Origin: Ancistrus triradiatus
Taxonomy: Eukaryota > Chordata > Actinopteri > Siluriformes > Loricariidae
NCBI GenBank assembly: GCA_025084515.1
Contig: JAJAGP010000050.1
Coordinates: 375,001-439,000 of the forward strand
Length of the DNA: 64,000 bases
Direction of reading: 5' to 3'
The notes below the pieces were generated by a model, which saw nothing but the letters and a program-made list of their open reading frames with translations, was not told the origin of the DNA and did no database searches. Positions 49,201-61,200 of this stretch are shown piece after piece. Position 1 is the stretch's first letter. The number at the start of each line of letters is the position of its first letter. A program made the translations under genes and the position numbers.

Positions 49201-52200
49201 GTCAATTTACAATAGCCCTCTCATAGCATTGTGGTGTTTATTAAACTGTTCCCAATTCACTATTCCCTACATTTAAAAAATCTCGAACACTATATAGTGC
49301 AGCGGTTCTAGCACACTACATTTAGATTGGATTTATTTGCTTATTCAGCCTCACAACAGCATCAAAGGCATTAGAACACCTCTGTTTCTAGTCATTTCTT
49401 TTAACTGCAGGGAAAGTATTTTTGTTTAAAACACCTACACAAGATAATGGGCATTGTGAACTCTACTGAATTAAATCGTGAGCAGACAGTGCATCACTAC
49501 ACCCCTACTATATAGAGAAATTGGGACCAGTTTTGGACCCGGGGACAGTCTGATATAAACATAGCTATACATATAATTGATAATAATAAAGATACAACTA
49601 TTAGCAGGACAATGGCTGAAAATCATAATCATTTCACACACTGAAACTGGCACTTCACTAGCCCACCACTGCAGTGACCCGGGTTCGAGTCCCAGTGATG
49701 CCTTTTGGATGGGGTTGGTCTTCACACAGGTATGATTAGCCAAGTCTGAGGAACGAGGGGCCAGAGAGGGGGCATGGGCATCCCTATGACAAGCCTTGCG
49801 GTGGACTGGTGAGCTGCTCAGGGTTCTGCACCCTGTGAGTTCAGGATGCTTTTGTCTTTCAGTCATTACATATGCAAATGTCATAGGTGACCACAATCTT
49901 TCTGAGATGAACCCTTATGACAAACCTTATAGGTCTTTGCACAGTACTCAAAAGAGCGAGGGTTACTGATGTCGTACACCAGACAGACAACGTCACAAGC
50001 CAGATCAGATTCTGAGAAGTATTCTATGTCTGGGAGAACTTCATGCAACTAAAAAAGAAAAAAGACAAAATCAAGATTAGGTCCTCTGAACTGTGAACAT
50101 AGCAAATAGCAACGTCCTGTGGATGGCACTCTTACAAGCAAGTACTTCTCCTGTCCATAGACGTATGTGGTACTGATGGCATAGTAGGATTTGTAGTCTT
50201 GCCTAATCCTCATCTGCCACTGCAAAAAGTCAAAAGAGGCAAAACGTGTAAGCATAGAACATACAGGACACTGTTCATTTTAACACTTTTAATTCAGTTA
50301 GGTTTTAGAACCTTTATGTAGTCAGTACTTGTAACTGCATCAACAACACTAATAGGACTTATTTGGGGTGCCGACTTCATGAGGATTAAGCTGCTCCAAA
50401 GTTAACTGTCTCTAGATTTGTGAAATATTTGAAGTTCAACTTAATTAGCCTCAGTGCAGTGCAAAATGTAAACAAATTTAAGAGCAAGAGCATTCTGGTG
50501 TCAATTTTGTATCTAATTTACATTATCACCTCATGAGCCTTAAGCAGCAGGATTATGTTGAGATTGTCTGGATGAAAACTGACATCAAACACATAGTGCT
50601 TTTCAGCTTCATGTTCTTATATGCATGTGATTTTTGTTTGTTTGTCTCTATCAGCATCAGTTACCATTTCAGCAACACACACAAGGTTGCATCTATACAC
50701 AAGATTAAAGCAAGACTAGTCATATAAATTGGCATTGACTTGAGTGTGTGTGTGTCTTTGGACCGTGGGAGGAAAGCAGAGTACCCGGAGTAAACCCACA
50801 CAGGAGGACATGCAAACTCCACACAGAAAGGACCCAGCACCTTCTTGCTGTGAGGCAGCATTGCTACCCACTGAGCCATATGCATGTGATAAAACAAAAC
50901 TTAGCAACACAACCCACCCTGCCCATGAATGCTGCTGCTGGCACCAACTTCCTGACAGATTAAAAAACCCAACATATGCTGGACTTTCTAATGTGGTTGG
51001 CATACACTCACCATTCACTTTATTAGCTACACCTCCATGTTCTACACTCATTGCCCATTTGTTCAGTTCCACTTATAACTCTTTGTAGTTCTACAACTAC
51101 AGACTGTAGCCCATCTGTTTCTCTAATGATCAGAACCACCACAGATCAGGTACTATTGGGTTAGTGGATCATTCTCATTTCTGCAGTGAGCCTGCAATGT
51201 TGGTGGTGTTAGTGTGTGTTGTACTGGTATGAGTGGATCAGACAGCAGTGCTGCTGGAGTTTTAAACACTGTTCACTCATTGTGCTCTGTGTGGGCCTGA
51301 CCGTCACAGAACAGAGTAAAGGGGACTAAAAATACGTAGAGAAACAGATGGCCTACAGTCTGTAATTGTAGAACTACAAACTGCTTCTATATGGCAAGTG
51401 CAACGTTCTAACGAGGGTAGAAAGGAGGAGGTGCACCTATCAAATTGGCTGGTGAGAGTGACCTGCATAAAACAACTGAACACAAAGTTCCTAATTAAGG
51501 ATCATCATTGATCTGCATATTTTGAGCAGTACAGTGTTTCAATATATTGTGCGGTCTGCACATGTAAATGTATGCATCATGCATGCAAACACTAAACACA
51601 TGAGACATCCAGGTGTACTGTTGTGTGTTTGTTGACAAGATTATCACCAACATGCAAACACATTTATGGAGTAGGCAGTGAACCAGCTGTACTCACAGCT
51701 AAGTTTCTGCCCAGGAAGGCCTGCAGGAAGCCACTCTTTCCGCTACCTCGTGCTCCCAAGACATTGCAACGGAACACACTGCGCTGGGTTTGCTTCTTCT
51801 GCAGGTCAATGTGTTTGTTCCTGGTAACTACATCACACCATACAAGTTAGCATACACTCAAGATGACAAAGGAACTTTCTCTCATGCACACACTGTGTCT
51901 TTATCTCACCTGTGATAGCAGCAGCTTGTGATTCCTGCTCATGAATAATCGAGTAACCAAGGTAACCCAGGTACTCCAAGCAGCGCTGCACATCCATGTA
52001 TGTTGTCAACCTGTGGGTCCCAAATACACATAAAACAACTTCTAGTCTTCAGAAAAAGTGAAGACCTCTTGCTATTTTTAGACAATTAAATGCGTTACTC
52101 ACGTCCACTGAGACAGGTAGCCCTGGTAGGTTATCCAGCCCTGCTCGTTGGTGCAGACTGTGTTGTTGACATCAGGGCCCCAGGGCATGTAGGGAAAGAC

Positions 52201-55200
52201 TTTGAAGAGATCCTTCACCTCATCAGGGGACAACGCACAGTCCCGATCCTAAAATGCATTTTTGTTTGAAAATGACGGTTATTCTTTTTGAAGGTGCTCC
52301 GAATTACAACCCCAATTCCAATGAAGTTGGGACGTTGTGAAAAACATAAATAAAAACAGAATACGATGATTTGCAAATCCTTTTCAACCCATATTCAATT
52401 AAATACACTACAAAGACAAGACATTTAATGTTCCAACAGATAAACTTTGGTGTTTTTTTTGCAAATATTCACTCATTTTGAACTCAAACAGTTGGGACAG
52501 GGACAACAAAGGGCTGGGAAAGTTGAGGAATGCCCCCAAAAACATCTGTTTGGAACACTCCATAGGTGAACAGGTTAATTAGAAACAGGTGAGTGTCACG
52601 ATTGGGTATAAAGGGAGCATCTCCGAAAGGCTCAGTCGTTCACAAGCAAGAAAGGGGTGAGGTTTAAGAACAATGTTTCTCAACGTGCAATTGTAAGGAA
52701 TTTAGGGATCTCATCATCTACAGTCCATAAGATCATCAAAAGGAGAAAATCTGGAGAAATCTCTGCAAGTAAGCGACAAGGCCGAAATCCAACACTGAAT
52801 TCCCTTGACCTTTGATCCCTCAGGTGGCACTGCATTACGGATATTACCACATGGGTTCAGGAACACTTCAGAAAACCATTGTCAGTGAACACAGTTCGTC
52901 TCTCCATCTACAATGCCTCCATCTACATGGGGACTGTGGTACCCTAACGGTTAAGGTACTAGACTATGAACCAAAAGGTCCAGGATTCAAATCCCCCACA
53001 TCTGCCAAGCTGCCACTGTTGGGTCCTTAAGCAAGGCCCTTATCCAAAAAAAAAAAAATTTAAATTGCTTAGATTGTAATCAATTGTAAGTCGCTCTGGA
53101 TAAGGGCGTCTGTTAAATGCAGTAAATGTTTAAATCTACAAGTGCAAGTTAAAACTCTACCATGCAAAGCGAAAGCCATATATCAACAACACCCAGAAAC
53201 GCCGCTGGCTTCTCTGGGCCCGAACTCATCTGAGATGGACTGACACAAAGTGGAAAAGTGTCCTGTGGTCTGACGAGTCCACTTTTCAAAGTGTTTTTGG
53301 AAATCATGGACGTCGTGTCCTCCGGGGCAAAGAGGAAAGGACTGTCCGGATTGTTATCAGTGCCAAGTTCAAAATCCAGCATCTCTGATGGTACGGGGGT
53401 GTGTTAGTGCCTGTGGCATAGGTAACTTGCACATCTGTGAAGGCACCATTAATGCTGAAAGGTACATACAGGTTTTGGAGCAACATGTGCTACCATTCAA
53501 GCAACGTCTTTTTCAGGGACGTCCCTGCTTATTTCAGCAAGATGCCAAGCTACATTCTGCACGTGATACAACAGCGTAGCTTCGTAGTAAAAGAGTGTGG
53601 GTACTAGATTGGCTTGCCTGCAGTCCAGACCTGTCTCCCATTGAAAATGTGTGGCGCATTATAAAGTGCAAAATACGACAATGGAGACCCCGGACTGTTG
53701 AGCAACTGAAGTTGTACATCAGCAAGAATGAGAAAGAATTCCACCTACAAAGCTTCAACAGTTAGTGTCCTCAGTTCCCAAACGCTTACTGAGTGATGTT
53801 AAAAGGAAAGGTGATGTAACACAGTGGTAAACCTGCTCCTGTCCCAACTTTTTTGGAATGTGTTGTAGGCATCAAATTCAAAATGAGTGCATATTTGCAA
53901 AAATCAATAACGTTTATCCGTTTAAACATTAAACATCTCGTCTTTGTAGTGTATGCAATTGAATATGGGTTGAAAAAGATTTGCAAATCATTGTGTTTTT
54001 ATTTATGTTTTACACAACGTCCCAACTTCATTGGAATTGGGGTTGTACTTGGCTTATTTGTGGTCACCGTAGTGCAAATAGTAAACTTTACATTTATATT
54101 GTGCTATCTAGTGTTGCTCATCACTCATTGACTAGTCATACATCGATACTACACTTTCTTACACAGAGAATCCAGTGTTTAGGAACATACCTTGTCATGC
54201 TTGTCAAAGACACTTTGCAGGAAGAGGTAAGCATTATGGTTCAGCTCTGTTGTGCAGTTCGGAGGTATTTTTAACCTGCAGAGAGAAAATCAATAGATGC
54301 AGCTAAGAAGCTTTGATTGCCCATGGCAGCTGCTGGCAGTGGAAAAATGAGGAAATCATGAAATTACTTTAATTTTTACAGAATGTTATTTAATCCATGT
54401 ATATACCACTATTAGTATAGAAAAAATAGCTCAAACAGTAACAGCATAACTCTAGATATTAAACATTTTAATAATTGTGGTTTTCAACATGTAGGGGAAT
54501 CAAATTGAGATATACAGAACTGAAAAAGATTCAAACCAAAGTGATCTTTATTATAGTAGTCATTTATTTATTAAGTTATATTAATGCCAAATATACATTG
54601 CCTGCTCTGTACTATGCCTTGTTGATGGTGACTGTTGTTTTGATGCGAACATTTGGCTGAGTCACTCTCCTTGTCCTGTTTGGATGAGTCAGTTTGGTTG
54701 TTTACCCATGTTTACAGTGCTGTTACACTGTCATTCACAATGTGCTTGGTTACTTTTAGTCAATAAAACGAAAAAACAAACAAAACAAAAAAAACCAAAA
54801 AAAAAACAGCAAGCAGAACAGCTTAACATGGAATATATAGAATAACCTATAATCTGTATTTGGTATTCAGACACACTGCCAATCTTCAGTTGTAGTGGCA
54901 TCATGCTGAAAAGGTCAGTCTAGACTTCTCTATCCACAGTCACAGATTCCAGCTAGAGGATCCCCAGTAGTTTCCAAGCCAACTGTGCCAAATACAGTGG
55001 GGCAAAAAAGTATTGTCAGCCACTGATTGTGTAAGTTCTCCTAGTTAGAAAGATGAGAGAGGTCTGTAATTTTCATCATAGGTACACTTCAACTATGAGA
55101 GACAAAATGAGAAAAAAAAAAATTCAGGAAATCACATTGTAGGATTTTTAAAGAATTTAATTGTAAATAATGGTGGAAAATAAGTATTTGGTCAATAAAT

Positions 55201-58200
55201 TTGGTTCAACTCAATACTTTGTAACATAACCTTTGTTTTCAATGACAGAGGTCAAACGTTTCCTGTAAGTCTTCACCAGGTTGGCACACACTGTAGCTGG
55301 TATTTTGGCCCATTCCTCCATGCAGATCTCCTCTAGAGCAGTGATGTTTTGGGGCAACACAGACTTTCAACTCCCTTCACAAATTGTATATGGGGTTGAG
55401 GTCTGGACACTGGCTAGGCCACTCCAGGACCTTAAAATGCTTTTCACGGAGCCACTCCTTTGTTTCTTGAGCGGTGTGTTTGGGATCATTGTCATGCTGG
55501 AAAAAACAGCCACGTTCCATCTTCAATGCTCTCACTGATGGAAGGAGGTTTTGGCTTAACATCTCACGATACATGGCCCCATTCACTCTTCCCTTAACAC
55601 GGATCGGTCGTCCTGTCCCCTTTGGAGAAAAACAGCCCCAAAGCATGATATTTCCACCCCCATGCTTCACAGTAGGTATGGTGTTCTTGGGATGCAACTC
55701 AGCATTCTTCTTCCTCCAAACACGGCGAGTTGAGTTTTTACCAAAAAGTTCTATTTTAGTTTCATCTGACCACATGATATTCTCCCAATCCTTTTCTGGA
55801 TCATCCATATGCTCTCTGAAAAACTTCAGACGGACCTGGACATGTACTGGCTTAAGCAGGGGGACACGTCTGGCACTGCAGGATCCGAGTCCCTCTCGGC
55901 GTAGTGTGTTACTGATGGTAGCTTTGTTACTTTGGTCCCAGCTCTCTGCAGGTCATTCATCAGGTCCCTCCGTGTAGTTCTGGGATTTTTGCTCACCGTT
56001 CTCATGATCATTTTGACCCCACGGGATTGAGATCTTGCGTGGAGCCCCAGATCGAGGGAGATTATCAATGGTCTTGTATATCTTACAATTGCTCCTACAG
56101 TTGATTTATTCACACCAACCTGCTTGCCTATTGTAGATTCACTCTTCCCACCCTGGTGCAGGTCTACAATTTTCTTCCTGGTGTCCTTCAACAGCTCTTT
56201 GGTCTTGGCCATGGTTGAGTTTGGAGTCTGACTGTTTGAGGCTGTGGACAGATGTCTTTTATACAGATAACGAGGTCAAACAGGTGCCATTAAAACAGGT
56301 AACGAGTGGAGGACAGAAGAGCTTCTTAAAGAGGAAGTTACCGGTCTGTGAGAGCCAGGAATCTTGCTTGTTTGTGGGTGACCAAATACTTATTTTTTCC
56401 ACCATGATTTCCAATTAAATTCTACTATGTGATTAACATGGAGTTTTTTTCTCAGTTTGTCTCTCATAGTTGGTGTACCTATGATGAAAACTACAGACCC
56501 TCCAGTGGGTCCTGGAACAGACTGGATCAGCTCTAGCCAGAGCCTACCATGGGTGAGGAGACTGACTGGAAAATGGAGAGATTTGTCTGAGGACTAAGCT
56601 CCTGCAGTGGTGCTAGGTAGTTTTTGAACGCTCTAGAATTTTCTATATTTCTGCATAAATATGACCTAAATTATCATCACATTTTCACGCAAGTCCTAAA
56701 AATGGATAAAGAGAACCCAGTTAAACAAATGAGACAAAAATATTATACTTGGTCATTTATTTACTGAGAAAAATTGCATATTAGTGAGAGGCAAAAGTAT
56801 GTGAACCTCTAGGATTAGCAGTTAATTTGAAGGTGAAATTAGAGTCAGGTGTTTCAATCAACGGGATGACAATCTTCTTTTATTTATTTAAAGAACAGGG
56901 ATCTCTCAAAGTCTGTTCTTCAAAACATGTTTGAGGAAGTGAGTCATGCCACAAAAAAGGAGATTTCTGAGGACCTCAGAAAGAGTTGTTGATCAGGCTG
57001 GAAAAAGTTACAAAACCATCTGTAAAGAGTTTGGATTCCACCAATCCACAGCCAGACAGATGTGGGTGTCACACCAGATACTGAAAGCAAAGGCTCACAT
57101 ACTTTTGCCACTTACTAATATTGGATCATTTTCCTCAATAAATAAATGACCAAGTATAATATTTTTGTCTCATTTGTTTAACTGGGTTCTCTTTATCTAC
57201 TTTTAGGACTTGTGTGAAAATGTGATGATGATTTCGGTCATATTTATGCAGAAATATAAAAAAAAAATTCTAAAGGGTTCACATACTTTCAAGCAACACC
57301 GTACTTCTCCACAGATTAGTACACTTATTGTTAAACTGCTGCTGCTAACCCATTCCTTCAATCCCATGCTCTTTCTCCACCACCAATGACCATAATTCCA
57401 AGGTACATTTAGCTCCACCACTAGGTGCAGTGACTGACTATTACCTACCATACATAGTATTCATCAACAAATACTTCTGTCTACACATTTTACTCATGAA
57501 ACCTTACATATACACTCGCTGAGCACTTGTTGATATGATGAATAAGATATCATGAACAGCTATGGAGATCAGTTTTCAAAACAGGAGGGAAGACTGGTTT
57601 GTCAAAGAATGGTTTCTAGTATGTGAGAAGCAGAGATAATACACAATGAACAGAGGGTAGAACTTACAGAGGAAACAGGTATTCCTGGGTGAGCTCCAGG
57701 TCGTCGTCATAACCAAACCGCCGGAGCACCGTCCATGTGGTCTCATGCCTCCCTCTCTGAATGAAGAGAGTGTGCAGGAACAAGAAACCTGGTAGGAGAA
57801 TAACAAAACAATAAAACAACAAGTCAAAGATCTATATACTTCACAGAAATGTCTAAACGGAAAAGATAATGAAATTATACTATAGAAAGTCATGCAAGAT
57901 ATTGTAAGGTCTAATGAAAGAAACTGTAACCACTAATAACCTTTAAGAGTCAGGCCATTGTCCTTCACACCATCAGTCATGTTTCGCCTCACAACATTTT
58001 TCACATCTTCCAAGGCTTGAGGAGCCAGAGGCATGTTAAAACAGGTCCTCTGTGAAAACGGAACACCCTGCTATCAAGCTAACTGACAACATATCAAATG
58101 GAGTAATTCCATCACCTACTCAGTCATACAGAGCACGCACATGAAAAGAATGATTGGGGGAAAAAAAAAAGAAAAAACAAGACAGTAATAAGAGAAAGCA

Positions 58201-61200
58201 AAAGGCTCATACCTGAAAGAAATTGAGCTCATGGTCGTTGAGAATCCCATCGTTATCCAGGTCAGATATTTTAAAGATCCGTGTAAGTGCTTTGATACAA
58301 GATGGCTTCATCTACAAGAAGAACATTTTAATCATTAACCTTGAATAATTCTATTCAGTCTTTTCTAAGAGGTACCACACAGGTACATGCCATCTAATAC
58401 CCTTTATGTTTATATCACAGCTGCAAAAAATGACTGTGTGACTGGGATAATGTCCAGTCAATGACCATTTTGGCCAACGAAACGTTTCACAGAATGTAAT
58501 GCCATCAGCGGTGCATACCTGTATAACATTATTACCATAAGAGACAGACACTCGTTTACTAAGTTCTTTAAACAGAGCGCGCTATTACCTCAGAACTCCA
58601 GTTTATAAAATAACTGAGGATCTGTTCTGGTGGGTTTGGGTCTAGCGATAATGTAACTAATCCTGAAGAATGCTAGAGGCTGCACTCCACCTGAAGTCTG
58701 AAGGAGTTATGTAGATTTTTGTTACCTCCTTCTCCTCCGGGCAGTACAGGGGCCCTGTAGGGTGCAGAACAGCTTTCTGGGCATAGTAGAACAGCTCAGA
58801 GATATTTTTCAGGTTTTTTGCAGAACACTGCAAAACAAAGATGCAAACAAATTGTAGACTTATTCTTCCAAGTATGAGATGGGAATGGTTATTTAAATAT
58901 CTGAATCTTCAAAAGAATGGGGACATAGGAACAGGCGTTGTGTTTTGGACCCTTCTGAATTTTGGGATAGGCTCCAGTCATCCCTGTGACCATGACCAGG
59001 GTACAGTTACTGCAGATTTAAATGTTAAAAAAAAAAAAAAAACCTGTGTAGACAAAATACAGTCATTCAATCACAGATACAAAAGAAACCAGACAAAACT
59101 GTCCAGCAATGGCTATAAAAAACCCCTACGTATTATTAAATATAGCAGAGGATTCTGTGCTGTTATTTTGACAAAGCAACATAAAGTAATAAACACAGTG
59201 CTACCAGTAGTTGTCACATGTATCTTGGTTAAACAAAAAACAGTCCTGGAACAAATATTTCTATTTATCACATTTTTTTCTTTTTGAGATTACGCTTAAT
59301 AATTTCAAATACATTTCAAATTATAATGGGTTTTCCTTTTAGTACATACAGTGTTCTATATAAAGTATTTAAAAAGTACACTCCTGGGCAACAGGCAGAT
59401 TACCAACTAGTGACTAATCTTTCAAGTAAGAAACAAGACGATGTATAACTTTTATATCAAACGTTAAAATCTATTCATGATTTCATCTGTGTGTACAAGA
59501 AGACTGCAGAGTGTCAGGGACTAATAACTAGCACGGGGCCATACAGGAAATAGTTCGAAAAAGGGTGCCAATCCATCACAGTTCACACCCAGCCACAATG
59601 CTGGGAGTGCTGGGAGGCGACAGTGCTAGCCATTGCACCAACCTTGCAAACTACAATTTACTTCAAATTTATGTGGGTGGCAAGGGGATACAGTGCCTCA
59701 AGGCTCCAGAGACCCGGGTCAGAATCCTTGTGAAATGTGCAGGTAGTCCAAGTACCTGTGTGGGTTTCCTCCCACATTCCAAAAAACTGCATTAGGTAAA
59801 CTACCATCTCTAAAGTGTCTCAGTGCGAGAGCGTGCATGTGCCTTTGATGGACTGACGCCCAGAGTAAACATCATGTTGCAAGTCTTGTCTGGGAATTTG
59901 GAATAAAAATCAAAAAACAGACGTGTGTTTGAATGTTTCTGACAACTTGAATGATTACAAAACAAAAGCAGTTTAAATGTTTATACTACGTTTGTTTCTT
60001 TATTTATGGTTGCATCAAAGGCTATTCAACACAGGAGCAAGGTTACCGTATTTTTCGGACCATAAGGCACACTTAAAATCCTTTAACTTTCTCAAAAATC
60101 GACAGTGCGCCTTAAAATGCGGTGCGTCTAATGTATGGATTAATTCTGGTTGTGCTTTCTGACCTAGAACCGATTGTAGATGGTACACGGCGCTCATAAA
60201 TCTGTCAAAATGTTTTAGCACGGCCTTAGTAGGTTACAAAGCTTACGGCAACCGTAGTGCGCAGCATCACGGAGTAATACGGTATGTGCTTCAGCATTAG
60301 GGTACGTGCATTCATTCATTTATTTTCGAAGCGGATTTCAAACAACGCTATCGGTCACGCAGTACAACATGGACATAGAGCAGCTGTGAGAGAATTCAAC
60401 ATTAACGAATCAATGATACGGAAGTGGAGGAAGCAAGAAGACGCCCTGCGCCAGGTAAAGACCAAACTGAGCTTCTGACGGAACTTACTTAGAGTTTTGT
60501 TTCATTTCATGCGCCTTATAACCCGGTGCGCTTTATGTATGAACATAGACCCGTTAGCAGTCGATGATTGATATCGCGCCTTATAACCCGGTGTGCTTTA
60601 TAGCCCGGAAAATACGATACATTGATACTAGTTGGACACATTCATACTGTGATAATTTACCAGTGGTTTGGTGACCAGTTAACTTAATGCATGTCTTTAA
60701 AATGTGGGAGGAAACCAGAGTAAACCCACAGAAACCCGAGGAGGACACGCAAACTCCACACAGGTGGAGTCCAAGGTCAAGACCGAACCAGGGATGTCTG
60801 GAGCTATGAGGTGACAGCACTAACCTCTTGCACCACCATGCTGCCCCCATCCTCATGTGTAAAAACAGAACAGTAAACAAATGTTACAAAAAAATAATGG
60901 TGCTAGGCAGAAAACAGACAGACCAAGCCAAATATGATGGATTATGCTATGAGTTATAGCATAAAGTGGGCTCTAGGTGCACGCTGCCTCGTAAACCCCA
61001 TCCCTCCATTTAGACTGAAACTTAATCCACTGGAGTTCATGACTGGCAGCCAAGAGACACTACTGCACTCGTCTCTGACAGGTAAAATAGGGTCATTTTC
61101 AAATCAGGCCCTAACACAAACCAGGACTAAGAATTCGGCAAAGTTTTTGCAAAATTGACATATTTGCTTCTGTCGTGGATTTCACATGTGCAGCCTTACC

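Noticed and set aside
48875..49276. Plus-strand 133-codon frame
   Set aside because: Antisense shadow of rhot1 exon 48969-49171.
50716..51088. Opposed long frames on both strands
   Set aside because: They lie over a SINE and a foldback MITE; no protein family seen.
58841..59287. 148-codon plus-strand frame
   Set aside because: Contains a poly-Lys run from an A-tract and no recognisable domain; sits in a rhot1 intron.
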